A DNA stretch of 39,510 bases, from contig NZ_ATMI01000047.1 of assembly GCF_000439375.1 (NCBI RefSeq), positions 1 through 39,510 of the forward strand. The letters are read 5' to 3'. Below the pieces are notes generated by a model that saw only the letters and a list, made by a program, of their open reading frames with translations, did not search any database and was not told where the DNA came from. This DNA is from Tatumella saanichensis. Lineage in GTDB: Bacteria; Pseudomonadota; Gammaproteobacteria; Enterobacterales; Enterobacteriaceae. Position numbers and translations under genes: made by a program. This document shows, piece by piece, positions 1 through 7,484 of this stretch (its first letter is position 1; each line of letters opens with the position of its first letter).

Positions 1-801
1 AGCACGATGTTTGTGCAACCTTTGACGCAGGCTTGGGAGACTGTGCTTCAGCCCTCCGCCGCCAGCTTGAATGATAAATGGCGCCGTTCGGTGGTGGCCA
101 ACTGGCACACGGCATTTGACGGACGTTTCCCGTTTGCGGCGAGTAAAAGCGATGCCTCTTTGCCGATGTTGGCTGAGTTTATACGCAAAGACAGCGGACG
201 TATTGAGCGCTTCCTGATGACAGAACTTAGCGGAGTGCTACACAAAGAGGGCAGCCAATGGGTGCCGGATAAGGTCAACAGTCAGGGCCTGACATTTAAC
301 CCAGCCTTCCTTCGCGCCATCAATCAGCTGAGCCAGCTGTCAGATATTCTGTTCACCGACGGTAGTCAGGGCATCAGTTTTGAACTGCAGGCGCGTCCTG
401 CGCCACAGGTGGTCGAAACCCAGTTGACCGTTGATGGACAAAAGCTGCATTACTTCAATCAGCTGGCAGATTGGCAGAGTTTCCGCTGGCCGGGTGACAC
501 CTACAAGCCGGGAACCATGCTGACCTGGAGCACGGTTAACGCCGGCGCGCGCCTGTTCGGCGATTACAGCGGGAGGTGGGGTTTTATTCGCTGGCTAGAG
601 CAGGGTAAGCGCCAACAACTTGACCGTAGCCAGTGGATGATGAGCTTTACCACCCAACAGGGTCAAACCCTCCAGTGGGTGCTGCGCTCTCAGCTGGGAA
701 AAGGTCCGCTAGCGCTGCTGGAACTGCGCGGTTTCACGCTGCCGGAACAGATATTCAGTTACCGACCTCTATTGACTGATGAAACTTCATTGCACCAGTG
801 A
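1..801 (+). CDS. tssM: Type VI secretion protein TssM (IcmF/VasK), C-terminal part, cut by window edge
   Basis: TssM is the large inner-membrane protein of the type VI secretion membrane complex; its periplasmic C-terminal domain contacts the lipoprotein TssJ. The reading frame is open at base 1 (the first codons read Ser-Thr-Met), so this is the last ~266 residues of a protein normally well over 1,000 residues. Recognisable TssM tail features are the W-R-x-x-V-x-x-W-Y/H-x-x-F-x-x-R-F/Y-P-F segment near the start, the later F-x-W-P-G-D segment, and the L-x-G-x-W-G-x-x-R-L/W-like stretch (here SGRWGFIRWL). It ends in TGA at 799-801. No other T6SS gene lies downstream, so it is probably the last gene of its cluster, the remainder lying left of the window. 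The family call rests on pattern recognition of the C-terminal domain and is fairly secure. Confidence 0.85.
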   Translation, partial: STMFVQPLTQAWETVLQPSAASLNDKWRRSVVANWHTAFDGRFPFAASKSDASLPMLAEFIRKDSGRIERFLMTELSGVLHKEGSQWVPDKVNSQGLTFNPAFLRAINQLSQLSDILFTDGSQGISFELQARPAPQVVETQLTVDGQKLHYFNQLADWQSFRWPGDTYKPGTMLTWSTVNAGARLFGDYSGRWGFIRWLEQGKRQQLDRSQWMMSFTTQQGQTLQWVLRSQLGKGPLALLELRGFTLPEQIFSYRPLLTDETSLHQ

Positions 802-821
802 TAACCATTTCGGAATGTGAT

Positions 822-853
822 AAAAAACACTGACCCGCCTAGGCAGGTCAGTG
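822..853 (-). terminator. Rho-independent terminator of the decayed GMC dehydrogenase gene
   Basis: Arms CACTGACC (828-835) and GGTCAGTG (846-853) pair, with GCC/GGC pairing inside the loop. Read on the minus strand, the hairpin is followed at once by six T (822-827). It lies just past the minus-strand stop codon at 860-862, so it belongs to the pseudogene rather than to the tssM end. A hairpin without a T run is also offered to the plus strand and could help end tssM transcription. Confidence 0.7.
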
Positions 854-859
854 CCAGCT

Positions 860-1485
860 TTAGGCAGCAGTAGTTTTCAGTAGATGGTCCGCAAGCCTTA
901 GCGCTAGGGCGGTTCAGGTCAGGGTCGGGTTGACACAACCTACCGCCGGAAAGACACTCGTCCCGGCAATATACAGGTTAGGATGATCACGGGGGCGGCA
1001 GTCCGCATTAACCACCGAATCAGACGCTGAATTACCCATAATCATGGTACCAAGAATATGTTCTCAGTTCTGCTTATTCAAATCGCTGGCCACGATTTTC
1101 GCATTGAGGATACTGGCAATCTTTGTCACATCGGCAATTGCTGTATCACGTCCATTGTTCCAATAGTCATCAACGTTATAGTGGATTTCGGGTATGGGGA
1201 TAGCAATCGCATCTCGGCGGTCACGGCTCGGTACGCTCCTATTGGCCGGATCTGGCAGCGTTTCTAAGTCGATAGCCAGCGAAATCTGACGCGCTGACTG
1301 GTATCTGATCTGTCGATAAAGTTCGTGGCCAAGGATCCCCTGTTTAATCAGTTTTGGCGATGAATGGCAAACAGCAGGAAATTCCATGACTGTTACAATA
1401 TTCATAGTGACGCTGTCAGCATGATGCTTATACTGGCAGCCAGCCACCCAATGGGCCACTAACTGATTGTCAATGATGAAATTTT
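860..1485 (-). pseudogene. Decayed C-terminal remnant of a GMC-family (FAD) dehydrogenase large subunit
   Basis: One minus-strand frame from about 1485 down to the TAA at 860-862 matches roughly the last 210 residues of GMC sugar/sugar-acid dehydrogenase large subunits, including the intact one at 22140-23795. Shared landmarks are a LE(T/P)LxDPxNR segment, PxIHY(N/D)VxDY, the catalytic-histidine region ending H-I-x-G-T-x-I-M-G, DSVVxxxCR, DHxNL, and VNxTLT near the end. The frame is broken by two in-frame TGA codons, at 1064-1066 and 914-916. The N-terminal two thirds (FAD-binding motif, Fe-S cysteines) are absent, and the remnant runs into the start of the divergent FUSC gene. It keeps its own terminator. 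The two proteins differ too much for a recent duplication of the intact gene, so it is likely an older paralogue or a horizontally gained copy that decayed. The left-hand junction, near 1480-1490, is approximate. Confidence 0.85.
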
Positions 1486-3551
1486 TAACAAAAAGTGCCC
1501 TGGTGTTTTCCCTGAAAACCGCACTGGCTGCCTTCGTGGCATTTTATATGGCCTTACGCCTAAATCTGGAAAAACCGGCCTGGTCGCTGACTACCGTATA
1601 TGTGGTGTCGCAGCTCTACACCGCCTCAACGGTATCGAAATCACTGTTTCGTCTGCTCGGCACCGTGCTGGGAGGCGTTTTTATCTACTGTGTCTATCCT
1701 GCCACGGTGGAGTCTCCAATTATGTTCAGCTTGGCGGTCTCCGGTTGGGTAGCGCTGTGCTTGTATTTCTCACTCCATGACCGGACGCCGAAAAGCTATA
1801 TCTTTATGCTGGCCGGTTACAGTGCTGCGATTATGGGGTTTCCGGATGTCACCTCCCCGTCAGCGATTAGCTATACAGTAATTTCTCGTATCGAAGAAGT
1901 GGCTGTCGGTATCCTGGTCAGCAGCCTAGTACACTCACTGATTTTCCCTACCAGTATGCGGGCACTCTTGGAAAATAGCGTGACCAACTGGTATCAACAG
2001 GCGAGTAAGGTGTGTGCTTCGCTGCTCAGTCAGTCATCGGCGACCGATACGCCGGAACGCGATCACATCCTCGTCCAAATGGCCAATTATCCAGTGACGG
2101 TTGAAATGCTGATGACCCATTGTGCCTATGAGACCACTCAAGTACGACGGTTGGTCAGAATGGTCTCGGTGCAGTATCAGCATCTTTCCTATCTGGTTCC
2201 GACGTTGACCGCGATCGAAAAACGGTTAAGTTTACTGGCGGCAGAAAACATCCCGTTTCCCCTTGGGGTCAGCGACAGCATTCGTCAATTTTTAGGGTGG
2301 CTGGAAGATCCGCAGCAGCAGGCAAAACAGCAACAACTTAATCGGCAACTGGCGACCGCACTCCAGCAGGTCGAGGACGGTTTTCATCAGCAAAAGATGT
2401 CCAGCGAAGAGAGTTTGTTGTTTGCAGGATTACTCGAAAGGTTACAAAATTTTGTCAGGATCATCAGCGCTTATCACAATGTCGAGTTACGTATCTCACG
2501 ACTTAGTAGACGGCGTAGCGCTTCTGAACGTCGGCCGCCTAAGCATTATTTCGATAATGGAATGATAGCGTTATCATCCTTTACGGCATTTCTAGCAACA
2601 ACGTTTGCCTGCCTGTTCTGGATAGGTACCGGTTGGAAAAGCGGCTATAACGCCGCGATGATGGCGGCAGTCACCTGCTCGTTTTTCGCCTCCCATGACA
2701 GCCCCTCCGGTGGGATGAAAGTGTTTTTTAAAGGTCTTGCCATCGCTATTAGCATCAGTATTTTTTATTCCATGGTGCTGTTGCCAGGTGCAGTTACCTT
2801 CGAGGCACTGATGATCTGTTTGTTACCCGCACTGATACTAATGGGTCTGATTATTGCTAACCCGGCCACTAACTTTATAGGCCTAATTATCGCCACCCAA
2901 CTCCCCGCCTATATTGGCCTGTCACATGATTTTTCTCCAGCGCCGTTGGCCACCATCAATGCTGCGTTCTCTACCTTTGTCGGCGTTATTATTTCTATGG
3001 TGCTGACCGTGATTATTCGTAATAAACGGCCCTCAAAGATTGCTCGCCGAGCATTACGCGCCGGGGTTAAAGAATTGTTACAGCTTACCAATGATATTCG
3101 TTGGCAGAACGCGTCATTATTACAGCGTCAGCAGTTTGTGCAGCGGATGTTGGATCGGATCACCATTATTTTGCCCCGTAATAAAGCCGATCCAGCGTTG
3201 ACGCTGAACGTGGAAAATAACCTCATCACTGAGGTTTGGCTGGGGGCGAATTTATTTGATTTCTATGGCCGCCATGCCGTGCAGTTACAGGAAAAGGGTA
3301 TAGATACCGAACGATTATTTTATGAGATCAGTCACTATTTAAAACGGCGCTTAAAAAATATTCATGCTACCCCGCACAGCAATTTATTTGTGGAGTTAGA
3401 ACGGTTGTTAGGGATCATTGAGCCGCTGGCCAGAGGTAACAGTAGCTTGTTCAAGCCACTTTGTTATTTATTCAACGTTCGTTTATCACTATTTCCGAGC
3501 GTACGTTGGCAAAGTTTTACGGTAATGACTAACAGGTCACAAGGTGACTGA
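1473..3551 (+). CDS. FUSC-family inner-membrane exporter (AaeB-like), copy 1
   Basis: Encodes about 692 residues with the FUSC layout: an N-terminal block of about six membrane segments (residues ~10-160), a soluble middle (~165-350) and a second membrane block (~355-510), followed by a cytoplasmic tail. The N-terminal region (KTALAAFVAFYMALRLNLEKP followed by a W-S-x-x-T-V-Y-V segment) is the hallmark shared with AaeB, the p-hydroxybenzoate efflux subunit of E. coli. AaeB works with an HlyD-type adaptor, AaeA, which is not next to this gene. The start is uncertain: TTG 1467, ATG 1473 and ATG 1476 are in frame and none has a good ribosome binding site; I prefer 1473. Its first codons overlap the edge of the antisense GMC remnant. 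The esterase gene follows after only 19 bases, suggesting one transcript. The substrate is unknown; aromatic acids are the family guess. Confidence 0.85.
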   Translation: MMKFLTKSALVFSLKTALAAFVAFYMALRLNLEKPAWSLTTVYVVSQLYTASTVSKSLFRLLGTVLGGVFIYCVYPATVESPIMFSLAVSGWVALCLYFSLHDRTPKSYIFMLAGYSAAIMGFPDVTSPSAISYTVISRIEEVAVGILVSSLVHSLIFPTSMRALLENSVTNWYQQASKVCASLLSQSSATDTPERDHILVQMANYPVTVEMLMTHCAYETTQVRRLVRMVSVQYQHLSYLVPTLTAIEKRLSLLAAENIPFPLGVSDSIRQFLGWLEDPQQQAKQQQLNRQLATALQQVEDGFHQQKMSSEESLLFAGLLERLQNFVRIISAYHNVELRISRLSRRRSASERRPPKHYFDNGMIALSSFTAFLATTFACLFWIGTGWKSGYNAAMMAAVTCSFFASHDSPSGGMKVFFKGLAIAISISIFYSMVLLPGAVTFEALMICLLPALILMGLIIANPATNFIGLIIATQLPAYIGLSHDFSPAPLATINAAFSTFVGVIISMVLTVIIRNKRPSKIARRALRAGVKELLQLTNDIRWQNASLLQRQQFVQRMLDRITIILPRNKADPALTLNVENNLITEVWLGANLFDFYGRHAVQLQEKGIDTERLFYEISHYLKRRLKNIHATPHSNLFVELERLLGIIEPLARGNSSLFKPLCYLFNVRLSLFPSVRWQSFTVMTNRSQGD

Positions 3552-3570
3552 ATTCAGGTAGGAGAGGGTT

Positions 3571-4281
3571 GTGAATAAACCATTTAAAACCATTGTTCTG
3601 TTGCTGGGGCTAGGCAGTGGTCTGCTGCTCAGCAGCATAGTAAGGGCCGAAAACCTGTCTTATCTGTTTATGCCTGCAGAGCAGCAGAGTCAACCGCAGT
3701 CGATGCTGGTGATGATGCACGGCTACGGGGCTAACGAACAGGATTTTAATGATTTTCCGGTGATTGTACCGAGTGATATGATTGTAGTATCGCTGCGGGC
3801 ACCGTTGCCGGTGGCCGGTGACAGTTATCAGTGGTATCGTAGCGGCGCCCAAGAAGCCGGAGATGTCCGGACCAGCAGTCAGGAAGTGGAAGCCACGGTT
3901 AAAACGTTGCAACAGCAGTACCATATTTCGCCAAGCCACACCTATATTGGTGGCTTCAGTCAGGGGGCGGTGATGACCTATGCGGTGGTGTTAAATGCAC
4001 CGCAGTTGTTCCATGGTGCAGTTATTTTCAGTGGCCGACTTCCTGCTGGGCTAAATACTTTGGCAGCCAGTAACACGGCGACCCGTCAGCTGCAGGCTTT
4101 TGTTGGACACGGTGATGCAGACCCGCGTATTCCGCTGGCCCACGCACGTCAGGCAGTGGCAATGCTCAGCCAGCGAGTCGCGAATGTGACCTTTAAAACT
4201 TATCCGGGTATGGGACATACCATCAGCTTGGATGAGATAAAAGATTTTCGGCAGTGGCTGTTCGGCCAGCAGGCACCTTAA
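3571..4281 (+). CDS. Exported alpha/beta-hydrolase, carboxylesterase/phospholipase family
   Basis: A 236-residue serine hydrolase of the short carboxylesterase (YpfH / Abhydrolase_2) type. It begins with GTG, preceded by a GGAGAGG-like ribosome binding site at 3560-3567. Residues 1-26 look like a Sec signal peptide (Lys near the start, then a Leu/Gly-rich core ending V-R-A-E), so unlike cytoplasmic YpfH the enzyme is probably periplasmic. The oxyanion region is MMHGYGANEQDF (48-59). The nucleophile Ser130 lies in GFSQGA, and Asp184 (GHGDADPRIP) and His216 (GMGHT) complete a plausible triad. It sits 19 bases behind the FUSC exporter gene, so the pair may together hydrolyse esters and export the released acid; that pairing is inference. 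The substrate is unknown. Confidence 0.85.
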   Translation: MNKPFKTIVLLLGLGSGLLLSSIVRAENLSYLFMPAEQQSQPQSMLVMMHGYGANEQDFNDFPVIVPSDMIVVSLRAPLPVAGDSYQWYRSGAQEAGDVRTSSQEVEATVKTLQQQYHISPSHTYIGGFSQGAVMTYAVVLNAPQLFHGAVIFSGRLPAGLNTLAASNTATRQLQAFVGHGDADPRIPLAHARQAVAMLSQRVANVTFKTYPGMGHTISLDEIKDFRQWLFGQQAP

Positions 4282-4326
4282 GCAGGGGGAAAGGCAGGTT
4301 TTTGGTCAGTCACAGGACAAGATTTC

Positions 4327-4335
4327 TGCTATAAA
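4327..4335 (+). promoter_or_regulatory. Possible extended -10 promoter element for yqfB
   Basis: TGCTATAAA fits the extended -10 pattern (TGnTATAAT with one mismatch) about 85 bases upstream of the yqfB start. No convincing -35 box is visible at 16-18 bases, as is allowed for extended -10 promoters. Confidence 0.3.
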
Positions 4336-4419
4336 GGATAGCACCCCTCATCTGAACAGGGTGCAGTCATAGGGTGTACAGCCCGCCCTGAGCGGCTGAA
4401 AACTGTCAGGAGTGCCTGA

Positions 4420-4734
4420 ATGGCCATCGATATTACCTTTTACCGCCATTTCGGCCCCGATATTCTCGAGGGCCGTAAAACGATTACCTTGCGTGATCAT
4501 TTCGAAAGTCATTTTCATGCGGGGCAGCAATTGAAAGCTGGTTATCAGGACAACCAGAGGTACTTTGCTACCTTGGAAGTGATTGGCGTCACTCCGGTAC
4601 TTTGGTCACAACTGACAGATGAACACGCTCAGCAGGAAAATATGACATTGGCGGAATTAAAACAGGTCATCAGTGATATTTATCCGGGCACAGAGCAGCT
4701 GTATATGATTCGGTTCCGCTGTCTGCCGGAATAA
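4420..4734 (+). CDS. yqfB: N4-acetylcytidine amidohydrolase (ASCH domain)
   Basis: A 104-residue protein matching E. coli YqfB (103 residues) over its whole length. It hydrolyses N4-acetylcytidine to cytidine and acetate and so clears this modified nucleoside. The ASCH signature GRKTIT is at 18-23. The proposed catalytic trio of the E. coli enzyme (Lys21, Thr24, Glu74) corresponds to Lys20, Thr23 and Glu73 here, the last in the well conserved QENMTLAELK segment. It starts at ATG 4420 behind a CAGGAG-type ribosome binding site. It is flanked by the esterase gene (138 bases upstream) and a convergent small gene only 3 bases downstream. In E. coli yqfB lies in a different chromosomal setting as I recall, so the neighbourhood says little about its role. 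Confidence 0.92.
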   Translation: MAIDITFYRHFGPDILEGRKTITLRDHFESHFHAGQQLKAGYQDNQRYFATLEVIGVTPVLWSQLTDEHAQQENMTLAELKQVISDIYPGTEQLYMIRFRCLPE

Positions 4735-4737
4735 ATC

Positions 4738-4926
4738 TTAGCCTTCGAACGCATATTCCGCAGGAAATGCGCTTTCCGGCAACTGTGACGAGTTCAGTAG
4801 ACGGCTAAATTCCAGTTCAGCCCGAGTGACTGCTTGCAAAAATTCGGTAGTAGACAGGCTCTGTTTCTGGCTACTGACATAAGCCAGCGCCAATTCTTTA
4901 CTGTTGAATCGATTTAATGAAAACAT
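4738..4926 (-). CDS. Small protein of unknown function (62 residues)
   Basis: The longest frame begins at 4983, but the ATG at 4924-4926 has a good GGAG ribosome binding site 8-10 bases upstream (minus strand reads cggagctaaacattATG) and gives a compact 62-residue product. The protein starts MFSLNRFNSKELALAYVSSQ, has no signal peptide or membrane segment, is likely helical through residue ~45 and ends in an acidic, proline-containing tail (PAEYAFEG). I do not recognise the family. It converges on yqfB with 3 bases between the stop codons and has no partner gene on its own strand. Confidence 0.6.
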   Translation of the reverse strand: MFSLNRFNSKELALAYVSSQKQSLSTTEFLQAVTRAELEFSRLLNSSQLPESAFPAEYAFEG

Positions 4927-5376
4927 AATGTTTAGCTCCGAGAATAAAAAACAGTTCAAATGATAACCATATTGGCTCACCATGAACAGTTGTTAGCGCG
5001 TATCAGTTTGATAGGTTTTACCTTTATTAGCGGTAGTGACTATCGCTGATTAATGCTGCGTTCACAGAACGCTTAACCGGGGACATCATCTGGTGAATAA
5101 GTGGGCGTGATCAGAGTATTCAGGCTTTTGCTACTAAATAAGGTGAGCAGGGTCGTTCACACTATCACACGGTTGTACCCCGAGACCTTTTGTCACACTC
5201 TGAGCAGTATTATCGTTATTCGGTTGGAAAGTTTCGTCATAAGCTCAAACCGTTATTAATTGGCAGTGATAGCGCGACGATCAGCAAGAAAAAGTGACCA
5301 CCATCATCTATGCTTAATAGCACCGACAGCTGAGAGCAAATATGGACTATCTTTACCAGACATTGGAGTCGTTTGC
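4927..5376. other. 450-base non-coding stretch
   Basis: Divergent region between the small minus-strand gene and the HlyD operon, presumably holding both promoters. I see no convincing -35/-10 pair, no palindrome with consensus spacing for CRP or Fnr, and no RNA gene. The HlyD frame is open back to 5260, but that extension lacks a ribosome binding site and resembles nothing. Confidence 0.4.
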
Positions 5377-6348
5377 ATGAATAAAAAAATCATACTCACT
5401 TTACTGTTAATGATAGCGCTTATCTCATTGGCTATTTTTTTTCGGGCCCAAAATCAGGCGTTATTATTACAGGGTGAAGTCGATGCACCAGAAGTGATTG
5501 TGACCTCAAAAGCTAAAGGGCAGGTGATCGAGCGTGAAGTGGCGCGCGGAGATGATGTAAAAGCCGGTCAGGTATTGATGACGCTGGCATCACCGGAGTT
5601 GATGGCGCAGCTTGGTGCTGCTCAGGCCGCCCGTGATCAGGCTCAGTCACAGCTTAACTTGTCATTGAGTGGCACCCGTGAAGAAAGCCTGCGTAACTTG
5701 CGGGCCGCCTTGGCTTCTGCACAATCAGACTACCGTAATGCCCGTGATCAATATAACCGGCAACAGGAAATCGCCAAAAAAGGGTACCTCTCTGCTCAGG
5801 CCCTGGAAACGGCGCGTAATAGCCGCAATACTGCCCTACAGGCCATGTTGCGGGCGCAAGCGAATTTAGACGAAGGCTTACAGGGCGATCGTCGTCAGCA
5901 GCGAGAAATCTATGCTGCGCAACTTGATGAAGCGGAACAACAGTATCTTGAAGTTAAAGCCCTTACTGATGATCTGCTGGTCAGGGCACCAGTCGATGGT
6001 GAAGCGGGGCCGATTCCTGCGGAAGTGGGTGAGCAGCTGACCGCCTATAGTCCGCTGGTGACCATCATCGAACTGCCTAAAGCTTACTTTGTGTTTAACC
6101 TGCGGGAAGATATTCTCGCCCATGTCCGAAAAGGGGATGTGATCCACCTGCGGGTGCCGGCGCTGAATAACGCGGTGGTGGATGCGAGGGTGCATTACAT
6201 TGCGCCACTGGGAGATTTTTCCACCAAAAGCGCCACTCGGGCGACCGGTGATTTTGACCTAAAAACTTTTGAGGTCCGGCTGATACCGTTAAAACCTGTG
6301 GCGGGTTTACGTCAGGGAATGAGCGCACTGTGGCAATGGAAAAAATAA
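5377..6348 (+). CDS. HlyD-family periplasmic adaptor (membrane fusion protein)
   Basis: A 323-residue membrane fusion protein. The start at ATG 5377 is chosen because GGAG lies about 10 bases upstream and a typical N-terminal membrane anchor follows directly (KKIILTLLLMIALISLAIFF). After the anchor come the barrel-sandwich first half (EVDAPEVIVTSKAKGQVIE...GDDVKAGQVL), a long alpha-helical hairpin rich in Ala/Gln/Arg (~residues 75-190), then the second half (DLLVRAPVDGEAGPIPAEVGEQL). It resembles YhiI, the adaptor encoded beside the E. coli ABC exporter RbbA-YhhJ. The permease gene downstream overlaps its end by 19 bases, so the three genes form a tight operon. The role is to bridge an inner-membrane exporter to an outer-membrane channel; the cargo is unknown. 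Confidence 0.9.
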   Translation: MNKKIILTLLLMIALISLAIFFRAQNQALLLQGEVDAPEVIVTSKAKGQVIEREVARGDDVKAGQVLMTLASPELMAQLGAAQAARDQAQSQLNLSLSGTREESLRNLRAALASAQSDYRNARDQYNRQQEIAKKGYLSAQALETARNSRNTALQAMLRAQANLDEGLQGDRRQQREIYAAQLDEAEQQYLEVKALTDDLLVRAPVDGEAGPIPAEVGEQLTAYSPLVTIIELPKAYFVFNLREDILAHVRKGDVIHLRVPALNNAVVDARVHYIAPLGDFSTKSATRATGDFDLKTFEVRLIPLKPVAGLRQGMSALWQWKK

Positions 6349-7484
6349 AACGTGGCCGTCGCTATTTCACCCGTGCATTTGACCGGGAAATGCGTCACGC
6401 CTTTCGCCGACCAGTGGTCCACTGGCTGACTTGGGTATTTCCGTTGCTGCTATTCTGGCTGCTGAGCACTAACTTCTCCGCTGGGACGCTGCTTAACCTG
6501 CCGGTGGCGGTGGTTGATAATGATCACAGTCAGTTATCCCGAGAGCTTATCCGTAAACTGGATGCCAGCCCACATGCCGCACTGACCGAATGGCCGGGAG
6601 GGTTAGTGGAGGCGCAGCAGAAACTGCGCAGTGCCAAGGACTACGGTATTCTTTATATTCCCGCCGATTTTGAATCGGATATGTTGGCCGGTCGTCAGCC
6701 GCAGGTGGTGTTCTATTACAACGCCTTGTTCTACGCCTCGGGACTGTATTCCACACAGGACTTTCCGGCGTTGATGACCGCACTTAACAGCGAATATCGT
6801 GGCGTGATTGAGCGCAAAATTGGTAAAACGGTACCCGCCTTGCCTCAAGTCTCGTTGATCTATCATAGCCTGTTTAACGCCAGCGGCAGTTATATCTATT
6901 ATCAGCAGTTTGCCGCGACTATCCACTTGATGCAGCTATTTGTGGTGACTTGTATGATTTACGTGCTGTCACGCAGTAAACCGCTGATCTATTCCTCTTC
7001 CTTCTGTATGTCGCTACTGGGTAAATTGCTGCCTTATACCCTGATCTACACCGTAGTACTGATGGCACAAATCGCATTACTGGTATGGACTTCTAGTGCC
7101 CGAGTGGTAGGGGATCCTTTCTATATGTTCTGTGTGGCATTCTGTTACATCATTGCTGCCCAGAGCCTAGCGATATTTTTATTTACCTTTACCGGCAGTT
7201 CAATTACCGCCTACACCCTAATGGCGCTGATGGTCAGTATTGCCATGACCTTCTCCGGGCTGGCTGTACCTGAATTGTCTATGCCTTGGCCGGCGCAGGT
7301 GATTGCCAACCTAGAGCCGCTCACTCATGCGCTCTATGCGATGTTTGACCTCTTTTTACGGCAGGTGCCAGCGGCACCGGTGGCTTCAGTGTGCGCACTG
7401 TTACTGATCTATCCGCTGGCGGTGGCATTAATGGTTCACAAACGCTTACCGGTGCGCTTGCGTCACCAGGAGGCGATGCAATGA
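6330..7484 (+). CDS. ABC-2 type transporter permease, first of two
   Basis: A 384-residue inner-membrane protein of the ABC-2 permease type (YhhJ/YbhR-like): one N-terminal membrane segment (~27-47), a large extracytoplasmic domain (~48-195) opening with LPVAVVDNDHSQLSRELI, then five to six membrane segments. GTG 6330 and ATG 6336 are both possible starts; both lie inside the end of the HlyD gene, so translation is probably coupled. The next permease starts within 4 bases of its stop. No ATP-binding cassette gene accompanies the operon, so the pump must borrow an ATPase encoded elsewhere or work unusually. The substrate cannot be told from sequence. Confidence 0.88.
   Translation: MAMEKIKRGRRYFTRAFDREMRHAFRRPVVHWLTWVFPLLLFWLLSTNFSAGTLLNLPVAVVDNDHSQLSRELIRKLDASPHAALTEWPGGLVEAQQKLRSAKDYGILYIPADFESDMLAGRQPQVVFYYNALFYASGLYSTQDFPALMTALNSEYRGVIERKIGKTVPALPQVSLIYHSLFNASGSYIYYQQFAATIHLMQLFVVTCMIYVLSRSKPLIYSSSFCMSLLGKLLPYTLIYTVVLMAQIALLVWTSSARVVGDPFYMFCVAFCYIIAAQSLAIFLFTFTGSSITAYTLMALMVSIAMTFSGLAVPELSMPWPAQVIANLEPLTHALYAMFDLFLRQVPAAPVASVCALLLIYPLAVALMVHKRLPVRLRHQEAMQ

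Noticed and set aside
1058..1267. Plus-strand frame antisense to the GMC remnant
   Set aside because: Shadow of the pseudogene; no ribosome binding site or similarity.
5260..5376. N-terminal extension of the HlyD frame
   Set aside because: No ribosome binding site, no resemblance to adaptors, and the membrane anchor begins at ATG 5377.
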